This document shows, one piece after another, positions 26,818 through 35,805 of a DNA stretch of 64,000 bases; the first letter of the stretch is position 1; every line of letters begins with the position of its first letter. Under the pieces are notes generated by a model. It saw nothing but the letters and a program-made list of their open reading frames with translations. It made no database searches and was not told the origin of the DNA. The DNA is from Bradyrhizobium sp. MOS002 (GTDB taxonomy: Bacteria > Pseudomonadota > Alphaproteobacteria > Rhizobiales > Xanthobacteraceae). The DNA is taken from the NCBI RefSeq assembly GCF_003020115.1, contig NZ_PYFX01000001.1, forward strand, positions 248,001-312,000. Direction: 5' to 3'. The translations under genes were made by a program, and so were the position numbers.

Positions 26818-28437
26818 ATGAGCGCATCATCTTTCGAACTAAACCGCCGCGGCGTGCTGGGCGGCCTCGGCCTTGCCGGAATGACCGCCCTTGCTCCGCG
26901 CTTTGCCTCGGCGCAAGGGCGCGCGGAGACGCTGCTGGTGGTGCAGGAGCTCGGGCCAAACTCGCTCGACATGCAGGGCGTCGGCTCCAACCAGACCGTG
27001 AACGGGCTGTCCTGGAATTGTTACGATCGCCTGCTGAGCTACGCCTCCAAGACGCTCCCCGACGGCACGGTGTCTTATGACCGCGAGAAGCTCGCGCCTG
27101 AACTCGCCGAGAGCTGGGAGGTTGCCGCCGACGGCATGTCCTGCACTTTCAAATTGCGGAAGGACGCAAAATTCCACGACGGCACGCCGGTCACCGCGAA
27201 GGACGTCAAATGGTCGTTCGACCGCGCGGTGAAGGTCGGCGGCTTTCCGACCTTCCAGATGTCGGCGGGGTCGCTGGAAAAGCCCGAGCAGTTCGTCGTG
27301 GTCGACGACCACACCTTCCGCATCGACTATGTGCGCAAGGACAAGATGCTGCTGTTCAACGTCGCGGTGGTCGTGCCCTTCATCATCAATTCCGAGCTCG
27401 CCAAGAAGAACGCGACGCCGGAAGATCCTTGGGCGCTCGCGTGGCTCAGGAACAACGAGGCCGGTGGCGGCGCCTACAGGATCGAAAGCTGGAAGCCCGG
27501 CAGCGAGACTGTACTGGCGCGCTTCGATGACTGGAAGAGCGGACCGCTGCCGAAGCTCAGGCGCGTCATTGCGCGCGACGTTCCTTCCCCCGGCACCCGC
27601 CGCGCCATGCTGGAGCGGGGTGATGCGGATATCTCCAGCGGCTTCGCGCCACGTGACTTCGAGCAGATCATCAAGGAGGGCAAGGTCAAGGTCTCTGGCG
27701 TGCCGATCCCGAACGCGCTCTGGTCGGTCGCGCTGAACACGGCAAAGCCGCCGTTCGACAATGTGAAGCTGCGCCAGGCCGTCGCCTGGGCGATGCCCTA
27801 TGAGCAGATCCAGAACAGTGCGTTCTTCGGACGCGCCGTTCCCATGTATGGCGGAGCGGCAGACGTCTCAAAGCCGGTCTGGCCGCAGGCGTTTCCCTAC
27901 GTCACCGATCTCGACAGGGCCAAAGCGTTGATGAAGGAGGCAGGCTTCGAGTCAGGGCTGGAGACAACGTTGTCGCTCGACACGGGCACCGCCACGGTCG
28001 GCGAGCCGACCGCGATCCTGATCCAGGAAAGCCTCGCCAAGATCGGCATCAAGGCGGCGATCGAGAAGATCCCCGGCGCGAACTGGCGCACCACGCTGAA
28101 CAAGAAGGAATTGCCGCTCGCGCTCAACCGCTTCAGCGGCTGGCTCGATTACCCCGAATATTACTTCTACTGGAATTTCCACGGCAACAACTCGATCTTC
28201 AACATCTCCTCCTACCAGAACAAAGAGATGGACGCGCTGATCGACAAGGCGCGGTTCACCACGGATGCTGCCGAGTATGACAAGGCGGTGAAGGATTTCA
28301 TCGCGCTCTGCATGCGCGATGTTCCCGTCGTCCCGCTCAACCAGCCGATCCACGATGTCGCCATGCAGAAGGCCATCACCGGTTACGAGTTCTGGTTTCA
28401 TCGCGAGCCTGACTACCGGCAGTTCGTGAAGGGCTAG
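26818..28437 (+). CDS. Peptide/nickel-type ABC transporter substrate-binding protein (SBP family 5), no adjacent permease
   Basis: 539 residues from the ATG at 26818. The N terminus NRRGVLGGLGLAGMTALAPR has a twin-arginine pair before the hydrophobic stretch and ends FASAQ, suggesting Tat or Sec export. Typical family 5 segments follow: LAESWEVAADGMSCTFKLRK, DAKFHDGTPVTAKDVKWSFD and PYLHN-free C-terminal NNSIFNISSYQNKEMD. No permease or ATPase genes are adjacent. Co-direction with the hydantoinase hints at uptake of a cyclic amide or peptide, as inference. The last 4 bp overlap the convergent GH3 gene. Confidence 0.9.
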   Translation: MSASSFELNRRGVLGGLGLAGMTALAPRFASAQGRAETLLVVQELGPNSLDMQGVGSNQTVNGLSWNCYDRLLSYASKTLPDGTVSYDREKLAPELAESWEVAADGMSCTFKLRKDAKFHDGTPVTAKDVKWSFDRAVKVGGFPTFQMSAGSLEKPEQFVVVDDHTFRIDYVRKDKMLLFNVAVVVPFIINSELAKKNATPEDPWALAWLRNNEAGGGAYRIESWKPGSETVLARFDDWKSGPLPKLRRVIARDVPSPGTRRAMLERGDADISSGFAPRDFEQIIKEGKVKVSGVPIPNALWSVALNTAKPPFDNVKLRQAVAWAMPYEQIQNSAFFGRAVPMYGGAADVSKPVWPQAFPYVTDLDRAKALMKEAGFESGLETTLSLDTGTATVGEPTAILIQESLAKIGIKAAIEKIPGANWRTTLNKKELPLALNRFSGWLDYPEYYFYWNFHGNNSIFNISSYQNKEMDALIDKARFTTDAAEYDKAVKDFIALCMRDVPVVPLNQPIHDVAMQKAITGYEFWFHREPDYRQFVKG

Positions 28438-29777
28438 TTTTGGCGGGCGACGCTCACAGGGCGTGAGGCGGCTCGCGCCTGATCGGACGGGAAACCCCGC
28501 GCGAGCCGCGCTTCGCTTGCGCGCAGCATCGCCGTATCGAGCTTGCCCTGCCGCGATCCATCCAGGGCGCAAGCGAAAATCCGGTAGAATTGCGCGCCGT
28601 CATAGGCGACCAGCAGCAAATCGACGCCCGCGTTGATGGCCTCGACCACGGCCTGACAGACGTCGTGCTGGTAGATCGCGCCCATCACGAGGTCGTCGGT
28701 CATGACGACGCCCTGATAGCCCCATTTGCCGCGAATGATCCCCTCGACGACACGCTTGGAATGCGAGGCGGCGCGATCGGGATCGACGGCCGTGAGCGTG
28801 ACGTGCCCGACCATGAGCGCACTGCGCGAATGCGAGAGCACCTCGCGGAACGGAAGCCAGTCGGTTGCCTCCAGCTCCTTCACCGGCGTGTCGAGATTGG
28901 CGCTGAAATGATGCGTGTCGGCGCGCACGCGCCCGATGCCGGGAAAATGCTTGAGCGTAGCGCCGACGCCGGATTCTTCCAGCCCGCGCACATAGGCGCT
29001 CGCGATCGCACCGACGACAGCCGGATCGGTCGCAATCGCGCGCTGACCGATCAACGTGTGAAAATCGAGGCGATTGCGCCGGACCGGCGGCTTGAGATCG
29101 AGCACCGGTGCGAGATTGAGGTTGACGCCGAGCCCGGCGAGTTCACGTCCGTGGATGCGGCCGAACTCGGCCGCTTTGGCCTGCTGCTCGTCGGGAGCAA
29201 GCCCGGCGAGCGTCGCCAGCGCCGGCAGCTTCGTCAGCGGCGGCGCAAGATGGCCGACGATGCCGCCCTCCTGGTCCGCCGCAACGACCAGCGGCGGCAG
29301 GCCGGCGGCTCGCCGCTTGTCCTGGAGCGTCGCGATCTCGGCACGCAGCGCCTCGACGGTCCGGCCGCGGATGTTGTGCCGGGTGACGTAGACGCCTCCG
29401 ATCAAGCCTTGCTCGGCGAGGTGCGCGACCTCCGGGAAGGAGGAATAACCGACCATGAAGTGAGATCCGAGCCCGCGTGCTTCGGTGGCGCTCGCCGCGA
29501 ACACGTCGTGCTTGCGCAGTCCGAATTTCAGGTGCGCCGCCGACATCAGGAGCGGCGCAACGCACCAGAGCATGACGAGCAACTTGCCGGCGATGCTGCG
29601 CCAACGCCCGCGGCGCAGCAGCACGATGGCGATCACGATGCTTGTGACGACAAGTGCGATGTTTCCGGCGCCGCGCAGCACGAGCAGATAAGGATCGTTC
29701 TTGTTCGCGGCCGCAAATGCGACGAGAGGCGCGGCCAACCAGAGCAGAATGAGACCGATGCGGTTGAAGGATTGCAT
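28434..29777 (-). CDS. Membrane-anchored glycoside hydrolase family 3 protein (beta-N-acetylhexosaminidase-like)
   Basis: 447 residues. Three hydrophobic stretches occupy the first ~90 residues (IGLILLWLAAPLVAFAAA; GAGNIALVVTSIVIAIVLL; LLVMLWCVAPLLMSAA). A GH3 barrel follows with DQEGG in VVAADQEGGIVG, KHFPGIGRVRADTHH (the NagZ Lys-His and Asp/His pair) and MTDDLVMGAIY (nucleophile Asp). Most NagZ enzymes are soluble and about 340 residues, so the N-terminal membrane part is unusual. A role in peptidoglycan turnover is the likeliest reading. Confidence 0.88.
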   Translation of the reverse strand: MQSFNRIGLILLWLAAPLVAFAAANKNDPYLLVLRGAGNIALVVTSIVIAIVLLRRGRWRSIAGKLLVMLWCVAPLLMSAAHLKFGLRKHDVFAASATEARGLGSHFMVGYSSFPEVAHLAEQGLIGGVYVTRHNIRGRTVEALRAEIATLQDKRRAAGLPPLVVAADQEGGIVGHLAPPLTKLPALATLAGLAPDEQQAKAAEFGRIHGRELAGLGVNLNLAPVLDLKPPVRRNRLDFHTLIGQRAIATDPAVVGAIASAYVRGLEESGVGATLKHFPGIGRVRADTHHFSANLDTPVKELEATDWLPFREVLSHSRSALMVGHVTLTAVDPDRAASHSKRVVEGIIRGKWGYQGVVMTDDLVMGAIYQHDVCQAVVEAINAGVDLLLVAYDGAQFYRIFACALDGSRQGKLDTAMLRASEARLARGFPSDQARAASRPVSVARQN

Positions 29778-29960
29778 GATACGTCATGCCAAATGTGATG
29801 AACGCATCGCACCTATCAAAGCGATTTGCGCCGCGTAAGGACCAAAAGCGCGCCTGCACATAATCTGCAAAAGACTCCTGAAGCCGTGCAGACGACGATC
29901 CCGCCTTCTGCACAAACGACGTGCAGACTGATGCCATCATTCACGAAAGGTCATCCGGAC

Positions 29961-31451
29961 ATGACGAGCCTGGCTTCGACGATAGCAGCGGACCTCCAGC
30001 CGATCAGGCCTTCCTCCATTTCTGCCAAGCTTGGCCTCGCACTGGCACTGGCTGCACTCGCCGACTGGCTGTTCTATGGCCCGCGTATCGGGCTATCGCT
30101 AACGCTCTTTGCGATCGCGACGGCTTGCGGGTCGATGCTCTTCAATCATGCAGCCTTGGATCCGCGGCGCGCCAAGATCGGTGCAGCCATTCTCGTTGCC
30201 GGTCTCGTGCCGGCGACAGAGGAGCTCAACACGTTATCGTTCCTGATCCTCACCGCGGCGCTGCTCATGGCACTGCTGCTCGCGACCAATCCGGAGACGA
30301 CGGGCCTCGCGGACCGCGCCCGAGCGCTACGAAACTTTGCCTTGCTCGGGCCATTCAGGGTCTTCCCCGAAGCGCTTCAAATCTTCAACATGTCGGCGCT
30401 CACCCGGAGCATCGCACTCTGGCTTCTGCCGGCAGCTCTCGGCACCGTCTTTGTCGCCTTGTTCGCCGCGGCCAATCCGCTGATCGAGCAGTGGGTGTCC
30501 CTGCTCAATCCAAAGATCATCCTCGACTATGTCAGCATCCCGCGTGTGCTGTTCTGGACCATGATGCTGGCGCTGGTCTGGCCGTTCATCCATGTGCGCT
30601 GGCGGCGCAGGAAAGTTGTCACCACGACCGACGCCGACGTCCCCGTGCCACCGCCGCTTCCGCCCTTCGTATCGGCCGAGTTCCTGGGACCCTCAACGAT
30701 TCTTCGCTCGCTGATCCTGTTCAACCTGCTGTTCGCGGCGCAATCAATCCTCGATGGCATCTATCTCTGGGGGCATGTCGCGCTGCCGACCAATTTGACC
30801 TATGCGGCCTATGCCCATCGCGGCGCCTATCCGCTGATCGCGACCGCACTCCTCGCCGCCGCCTTCGTGCTGGTGGCGATGCGCCCGGGCGGTCCGGCGG
30901 AGAAATCGAAGATCATCCGGCCGCTGGTGTATCTCTGGGTGGGACAGAACGTCCTGCTCGTCGCCTCCTCCATCCTTCGCCTCGACCTTTACGTCGACAT
31001 CTACATGCTGACCTACTGGCGCATCGCGGCCTTCATCTGGATGGGGCTGGTGGCGCTCGGGCTGACACTGATCGTCGCCCGTATCGTGCTCGACAGGTCC
31101 AACCAATGGCTCGTCGGCGCCAATCTGATCGCGTTAACGATCGCGCTGTATGGCTGCTCGCTGGTGAACTTCGATGCGTTCATCGCCGACTATAATCTGA
31201 GCCACAGCAACGAAATGTCGGGTAAGGGCTTGAGCGTCGACGCCAACTATCTCCTCACACTCGGGCCGCAGGCGCTGCCTGCCCTCGACAAGGTCATCGC
31301 TCATCGCCCGGGTGACAACTGCCTTGTGTCGCGGCGCGATCGGCTTGTAGAAGTCCAGCGTCAGGATCTGGCCTGGCGGAGCTGGAGCTTCAGGAATTGG
31401 CGGCTCCAGCGCAGGCTGGACGCGCTGGCGAAAGCTCAGCCGGCGGGCTGA
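29961..31451 (+). CDS. DUF4173-type polytopic membrane protein
   Basis: 496 residues from the ATG at 29961 (an AAAGG run lies upstream). About ten hydrophobic segments are visible, starting with LGLALALAALADWLFYGPRI, a characteristic opening of DUF4173 proteins. The soluble C terminus carries LAWRSWSFRNWRLQR, also typical of that family. The function of DUF4173 is unknown. The two-component regulator begins 19 bp after its stop, so the three genes probably form one transcript and the membrane protein may act with the sensor or be its target. Confidence 0.8.
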   Translation: MTSLASTIAADLQPIRPSSISAKLGLALALAALADWLFYGPRIGLSLTLFAIATACGSMLFNHAALDPRRAKIGAAILVAGLVPATEELNTLSFLILTAALLMALLLATNPETTGLADRARALRNFALLGPFRVFPEALQIFNMSALTRSIALWLLPAALGTVFVALFAAANPLIEQWVSLLNPKIILDYVSIPRVLFWTMMLALVWPFIHVRWRRRKVVTTTDADVPVPPPLPPFVSAEFLGPSTILRSLILFNLLFAAQSILDGIYLWGHVALPTNLTYAAYAHRGAYPLIATALLAAAFVLVAMRPGGPAEKSKIIRPLVYLWVGQNVLLVASSILRLDLYVDIYMLTYWRIAAFIWMGLVALGLTLIVARIVLDRSNQWLVGANLIALTIALYGCSLVNFDAFIADYNLSHSNEMSGKGLSVDANYLLTLGPQALPALDKVIAHRPGDNCLVSRRDRLVEVQRQDLAWRSWSFRNWRLQRRLDALAKAQPAG

Positions 31452-31470
31452 CGAGGCAGCGGAGAGATTC

Positions 31471-32175
31471 TTGGCGCATCGCATTCTCATCGTCGACGAC
31501 GAAGGCCATATCCGCGAGGTCATCCGCGTCGCTTTGAAGAAAGCCGGCATGGACGTGATCGACGCGCGCGACGGCAAGGAGGCGCTGACCCGCTTTGCCG
31601 CCGACAGGCCTGACCTGATCGTGCTCGACATCGGCATGCCCGAATTCGACGGCCTCGATGTCTGCCGGGAAATCCGCAAGAGCTCCGACGTGCCGATCCT
31701 GTTCCTGTCGGCCCGCGACGAGGAGATCGACCGCATTCTCGGCCTCGAGATCGGCGGCGACGATTATGTGACGAAGCCGTTCAGCCCGCGCGAGCTGGTG
31801 GCGCGGGTCAATGTCATCCTGCGTCGTATCAGCCCGCGCAATGGCGAGGCCAAGGCGGGGCCGTCAGCACTTGCGCAAGGCGGGCTCCTGATCGACCCCG
31901 AGCAGCATGTCGCGTCCTTCGCCGGCACGCCGCTGAAGCTGACCGCGATCGAGTTCGGCCTCTTGCGCGCGTTCCTGACCCGGCCGACCTCGGTCTTCAA
32001 TCGCGAGCAGCTGATGCGAGCGGCCTATCAGCTCAACATCCAGGTCTCCGACCGCACCATCGACAGCCACATCCGCAACATCCGCGCCAAGCTCGCGGCG
32101 CTGGCCTGCGACAACGTCATCGAGACCATTCACGGCGTCGGCTTCAAGCTCGGCCGCTGCGAGAAAGAGGCATGA
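31471..32175 (+). CDS. OmpR-family response regulator
   Basis: 234 residues starting at TTG with GGAGAG four bases upstream. The receiver domain has the acidic pair in IVDDEG, phospho-acceptor Asp53 in VLDIGMPEFDG, Ser/Thr in FLSARD and Lys102 in VTKPFSPRE. The C-terminal winged helix covers about residues 135-232 (TAIEFGLLRAFLTRP, then VSDRTIDSHIRNIRAKL). Its stop overlaps the sensor kinase start in an ATGA arrangement, so translation is coupled. Confidence 0.93.
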   Translation: MAHRILIVDDEGHIREVIRVALKKAGMDVIDARDGKEALTRFAADRPDLIVLDIGMPEFDGLDVCREIRKSSDVPILFLSARDEEIDRILGLEIGGDDYVTKPFSPRELVARVNVILRRISPRNGEAKAGPSALAQGGLLIDPEQHVASFAGTPLKLTAIEFGLLRAFLTRPTSVFNREQLMRAAYQLNIQVSDRTIDSHIRNIRAKLAALACDNVIETIHGVGFKLGRCEKEA

Positions 32176-33758
32176 GCGCGGCGCCCGACAAATGGCGGCC
32201 GTCGCTCACCCTGGTGATCTTCACGGTGCTGGCGACCGTCGGCGTGTTGCCGCTGGTCGGCCTGTTCTTCTTCCGCCTCTACGACAACCAGCTGATCCGC
32301 CAGACCCAGGCCGAGCTGATTGCGCAGAGCCGCGTGCTCGCGACGATCTATGCGCAGGAAGTCACAGCAAGGCTCGATAGCGGCCTCATGCTCGGCGCGG
32401 AGGTACCGTCAGGCGTGCTGCCCGACCCCGGCGACCAGGTCACCCCGATCCGTCCCGCGCTCGACCTCACCGCCAACGACCTCCTGCGGCGGCGGCCTGA
32501 TGCGCAAGCCGCTCCGCAGCCGGCACAGCCGGCCTATGTCGGGATCGGCGCAAGACTGACGCCGATCATCCGCGAAACCCAGAAGGTGACGCTGGCGGGC
32601 TTCCGGATCCTCGATCCGCAGGGCGTGGTGATCGCGGGGCGGCAGGAGGTCGGGCAGTCGCTCGCCCATATCGAGGAGATCGCGGACGCCCTGCATGGGC
32701 AATACCGCGCCACCCTGCGCAACCGAGTGCCCGACAAGCCGCCGCCGTCGATCTATTCCTTCAGCCGCGGCCTCGGCGTCCACGTGTTTTCGGCAATGCC
32801 TGTTATCGTCAACAACCGCGTCGCAGGGGTGATCTACACGACGCGGACACCGAGCAACATCTTCGACCATCTGTACCAGGAGCGGACCAAGTTCGTGCTG
32901 GCGGGTCTTGCCGTGGCTCTCGGCACGATCGCGATTGGCCTCGTATTCTCGCGCACCATCACGCTGCCGATGCGCGAGCTGATCGATCGCGCCACCAGAA
33001 TTGGCCGCGGCGACCGCGAGGCGTTCAGGCCGCTGCGGCACTACGGCACGCGCGAGTTCGCCCAGCTCTCGCACAGCTTCCTCGGCATGGCCGAGCAGCT
33101 CGCGCGCCGCTCGGACTACATCGCGACCTTCTCGGCCCACCTCACCCACGAGCTGAAATCGCCGCTGACCTCGATCAAGGGCGCCGCCGAGCTGTTGCAG
33201 GATTCGGTTCAAGGCAAAGCGGGCAGCCTCACGCCGGCCGAGCAGGAGACGTTCATCGCCAACATCCTGTCCGACACAAAGCGGCTGGAAGCGATGGCGC
33301 AGCGGCTGCGCGAACTCGCGCGTGCCGAGAGCCTGCCGCAAAACGAGCGCACCGAATTGGCGCCCGTGATTGCCGATCTCAGGAGCCGGTTTCCGGCGAG
33401 CTCGATCGAGGCCAGCGGCAGCCTCGCCCTGATGATCGGCATGTCGGCCGAGAAGGCGCTGATCGTGCTATCGCACCTCGCCGACAATGCGATGCGGCAC
33501 AAGGCTGGGACAATCAGGCTGGAGGCGATCGAAGAGCGCACGACGCTGCTGCTGACGATGAGCAATGACGGCGAGCCGATCTCGGGGCCGAACCGCGACA
33601 GGATCTTCGACGCGTTCTTCACCACCCGCCGCGACCAGGGCGGCACCGGAATGGGGCTCGCGATAGCGCGCGCCGTGATGGCGAGCCATGGCGGCTCGAT
33701 CAGGCTCAAGCCGACCGATCAGGGCGCGGCGTTCGAGCTCCAGTTTCCAATGGGCTAG
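32172..33758 (+). CDS. Membrane sensor histidine kinase (CreC-like layout)
   Basis: 528 residues. Two membrane helices, about 12-35 and 241-260, bracket a ~205-residue periplasmic sensor domain with a long Pro/Ala-rich loop near residue 115. A HAMP linker follows (LPMRELIDRATRIGRGDREA), then the phospho-acceptor His326 in THELKSPLTSIKG, an N box with DNAMRHK and G boxes ending GGTGMGLAIARAVMASHGG. It pairs with the overlapping response-regulator gene. The signal is not evident. Confidence 0.92.
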   Translation: MSAAPDKWRPSLTLVIFTVLATVGVLPLVGLFFFRLYDNQLIRQTQAELIAQSRVLATIYAQEVTARLDSGLMLGAEVPSGVLPDPGDQVTPIRPALDLTANDLLRRRPDAQAAPQPAQPAYVGIGARLTPIIRETQKVTLAGFRILDPQGVVIAGRQEVGQSLAHIEEIADALHGQYRATLRNRVPDKPPPSIYSFSRGLGVHVFSAMPVIVNNRVAGVIYTTRTPSNIFDHLYQERTKFVLAGLAVALGTIAIGLVFSRTITLPMRELIDRATRIGRGDREAFRPLRHYGTREFAQLSHSFLGMAEQLARRSDYIATFSAHLTHELKSPLTSIKGAAELLQDSVQGKAGSLTPAEQETFIANILSDTKRLEAMAQRLRELARAESLPQNERTELAPVIADLRSRFPASSIEASGSLALMIGMSAEKALIVLSHLADNAMRHKAGTIRLEAIEERTTLLLTMSNDGEPISGPNRDRIFDAFFTTRRDQGGTGMGLAIARAVMASHGGSIRLKPTDQGAAFELQFPMG

Positions 33759-33895
33759 ATCGCGAACACCCAGGCGGCGACGATGGTGCCGATGGTGACC
33801 AAGCCGGCGATGGTCCAGCCGGCGGCGTATTCCAGCTCAGGATGACCGGTCGCCCGCATGATCTCTGCCGGATCGGCGGTATGCTTCTCTGCCAT
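33755..33895 (-). CDS. Small single-helix membrane protein (46 aa)
   Basis: A 46-codon frame from ATG to TAG that starts MAEKHTADPAEIMRATGHPE and ends in a hydrophobic helix, WTIAGLVTIGTIVAAWVFAI. The clean split between a charged N-terminal half and a ~20-residue transmembrane C-terminal half, and the precise fit between flanking genes (4 bp tail-to-tail overlap with the kinase), support a real gene. No family recognised. Confidence 0.6.
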   Translation of the reverse strand: MAEKHTADPAEIMRATGHPELEYAAGWTIAGLVTIGTIVAAWVFAI

Positions 33896-33965
33896 GACAG
33901 CCTCGCACGTTACTTTCCGCGTCATATGTAAGTCGCATCAGCACCCATTAGGTTCCATCACGGAA

Positions 33966-34544
33966 ATGCGAGGAATGACGCAGCTTGGTTTGTTCGCCGA
34001 TCCGCAAGCAGGGCCCGCCGGCCTTCGCTATACCGATGACTTCGTCGAGGCCGCCGTCGAGCAGGCGCTCATCGGCCGCATCGCAGCATTGCCGCTCCAC
34101 CGCTTCCAGTTCGGCGCCTTCGAGGGCAACCGCCGGGTGGCGTCCTTCGGCTATCGCTATGACTACACGGCGCAGCGGCTGGCCGAGGCCGAGCCGGTCC
34201 CGGACTGGCTCTTGCCCGTCGCGCGGCAGGTCGAGGCATGGGCGGGGCTCGCCGTCGGCAGCGTGCGGCAAGTACTATGCACCGAATACGAGGCCGGCGT
34301 CGGCATCGGCTGGCACCGCGACAAGCCGCATTTCGACAAAATCCTCGGACTGTCGCTGGGTTCGTCCTGCAAATTCCGCTTCCGCCGCCGTAGCGGCGAC
34401 AAATGGGAGCGCCACACGCTCGAAGCCCTGCCGCGCTCGCTTTACATGATGGACGGCGAGGCGCGGTCGCAATGGGAGCACAGCATCCCGCCGGTCGAGG
34501 CGCGCCGCTATTCCATCACCTTCCGGACGATGAAGCAGGCCTGA
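33966..34544 (+). CDS. AlkB-like 2-oxoglutarate/Fe(II) dioxygenase
   Basis: 192 residues from the ATG at 33966; the ATG at 33975 (MTQLGLF) is an equally possible start. The iron triad is His117 and Asp119 in WHRDKPHFD and His172 in WEHSIPP, and the 2-oxoglutarate site is Arg181/Arg187 in RRYSITFR. The family repairs alkylated DNA or RNA bases by oxidative demethylation. Length and the YEAGVGIGWHRD motif fit the bacterial AlkB group. It is followed by the DUF3606 protein, an interesting DNA-linked neighbour. Confidence 0.9.
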   Translation: MRGMTQLGLFADPQAGPAGLRYTDDFVEAAVEQALIGRIAALPLHRFQFGAFEGNRRVASFGYRYDYTAQRLAEAEPVPDWLLPVARQVEAWAGLAVGSVRQVLCTEYEAGVGIGWHRDKPHFDKILGLSLGSSCKFRFRRRSGDKWERHTLEALPRSLYMMDGEARSQWEHSIPPVEARRYSITFRTMKQA

Positions 34545-34746
34545 AGGGCGGGCCAAACAAAAAAACGCGAAAACAACCCCATGCACAGAAGAAAGCCGTT
34601 GCCGGTTCGGGGAAGGTCGCGCCACACAACGGTTTGACACATCGGTGCGAAACGGCCGCGCCGCGCCATCATCGCGGCGTTGGCGGCTTGCCTTCCGAAT
34701 CGGGTTCCATGCTAGATTGGACCCACGCATTGGGCGGGAGGGAAGC

Positions 34747-35151
34747 ATGGCCGACAACAAGGCAAAGCGGGGCGGAGCCGATCGGGCGCTGATCGCGCTC
34801 ACCGAGAAGTACGAAGTCGCCTACTGGTCGAAGAAATTCAAGGTGACGCCGGCCAAGCTGAAATATGCCGTCAAGAAGGTCGGCCACTCCGCCAAAAAGG
34901 TCGAGGCTTACATCAAGCTTCAGAAGCACCGCGCCGCCGACAAGAGCCGGATCGCGCTCAGCGAAGCCTATGAGGTCCGCTACTGGTCGAAGAAATTCAA
35001 GATCACCCCGGCAAAGCTGAAGGCCGCCGTCGCCGCGGCCGGTCATTCGTCAAAGAAAGTCGAAGCCTATCTCGCAGCCCAGAAGGCGGCGAAGAAGAAA
35101 AAGGCCAAAAAGACCACCAGGAAGGTTGCCAAGCGGAAGAAAGCGGCCTGA
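34747..35151 (+). CDS. Tandem DUF3606 protein with lysine-rich histone-H1-like tail
   Basis: 134 residues from an ATG with GGGAGGGAAG upstream. Two near-identical DUF3606 units occupy about residues 11-57 and 66-111; both contain YEVxYWSKKFKxTPAKLK, a shared GHSxKKVEAY ending and no cysteines. Residues 115-134 are a Lys/Ala/Arg tail (AAKKKKAKKTTRKVAKRKKA) like those of bacterial H1-type DNA-binding proteins. Single DUF3606 proteins of 55-60 residues are common in rhizobia; this duplicated, tailed form suggests DNA binding, which is inference. Confidence 0.85.
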   Translation: MADNKAKRGGADRALIALTEKYEVAYWSKKFKVTPAKLKYAVKKVGHSAKKVEAYIKLQKHRAADKSRIALSEAYEVRYWSKKFKITPAKLKAAVAAAGHSSKKVEAYLAAQKAAKKKKAKKTTRKVAKRKKAA

Positions 35152-35174
35152 GATCCAGGGTCCAGGGAGGCAAG

Positions 35175-35669
35175 ATGAAACCCGGTCGATTGATCCTCGC
35201 CTGCGCCCTCGTTGTCGCGACCGCCTCCGGCATCGCCGGAGCCTCCGGCGCGACGCCCGCAAAAGTCTCGGGCTCGACGGCGCTGGCGCTCGCGGGGGTG
35301 ATCGCGCCGCTGTCGTCGGCCCTGTCCGGCGCCGAGAAGAAGGCAATGGCGATGCTGTTCGCCGCCAACAGCGACATTCCCTACAAGAAGCCGATCGTGG
35401 TCACCGCCGATCGAATCGTCTGTCGCGCCGGCAATGTCGACATCACCGTCCGGAACTGCGAGGTCACTTTCGGCAAGAAGACCAGGACGGTGAACGGCTC
35501 CACGGCCAACGAGATCTTCGCCACCGAAGCACTGGCCGGCATTCCGCCCGACGGCGCCGCGGGATCGAATTTCGAGAGTCTGACGAAGCTGAGCTGCACG
35601 ATCGACCCCAATGCCATCCGCCGGAAAGACGGCAGCGGGGCGGAGTGCACGTTCGAGCCGGGGAATTGA
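35175..35669 (+). CDS. Exported hypothetical protein
   Basis: 164 residues from an ATG after CAGGGAGGCAAG. A Sec signal peptide (LILACALVVATASGIAGASG) is followed by an Ala/Gly-rich linker and a small domain with four cysteines (ADRIVCRAGNVDITVRNCEV and LSCTIDPN ... GAECTF) that could form two disulfides in the periplasm. The family is not recognised. It lies 23 bp after the DUF3606 gene. Confidence 0.7.
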   Translation: MKPGRLILACALVVATASGIAGASGATPAKVSGSTALALAGVIAPLSSALSGAEKKAMAMLFAANSDIPYKKPIVVTADRIVCRAGNVDITVRNCEVTFGKKTRTVNGSTANEIFATEALAGIPPDGAAGSNFESLTKLSCTIDPNAIRRKDGSGAECTFEPGN

Positions 35670-35805
35670 GCCGCGCGTGGCGGACGCGGCGGGAGAGAAC
35701 CACGGGTGCCGTGAAATCGCCTCATGACCAGCTAACTAATAAGGCGAATTGAAAAGACGGGCCAAATGCGCGAGCCCATATCGGGCACGCAGGGCCGACA
35801 CCGAC

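Noticed and set aside
34545..34746. Small gene or RNA in the gap before the DUF3606 gene
   Set aside because: No reading frame with a ribosome site and no promoter/terminator pair could be seen.
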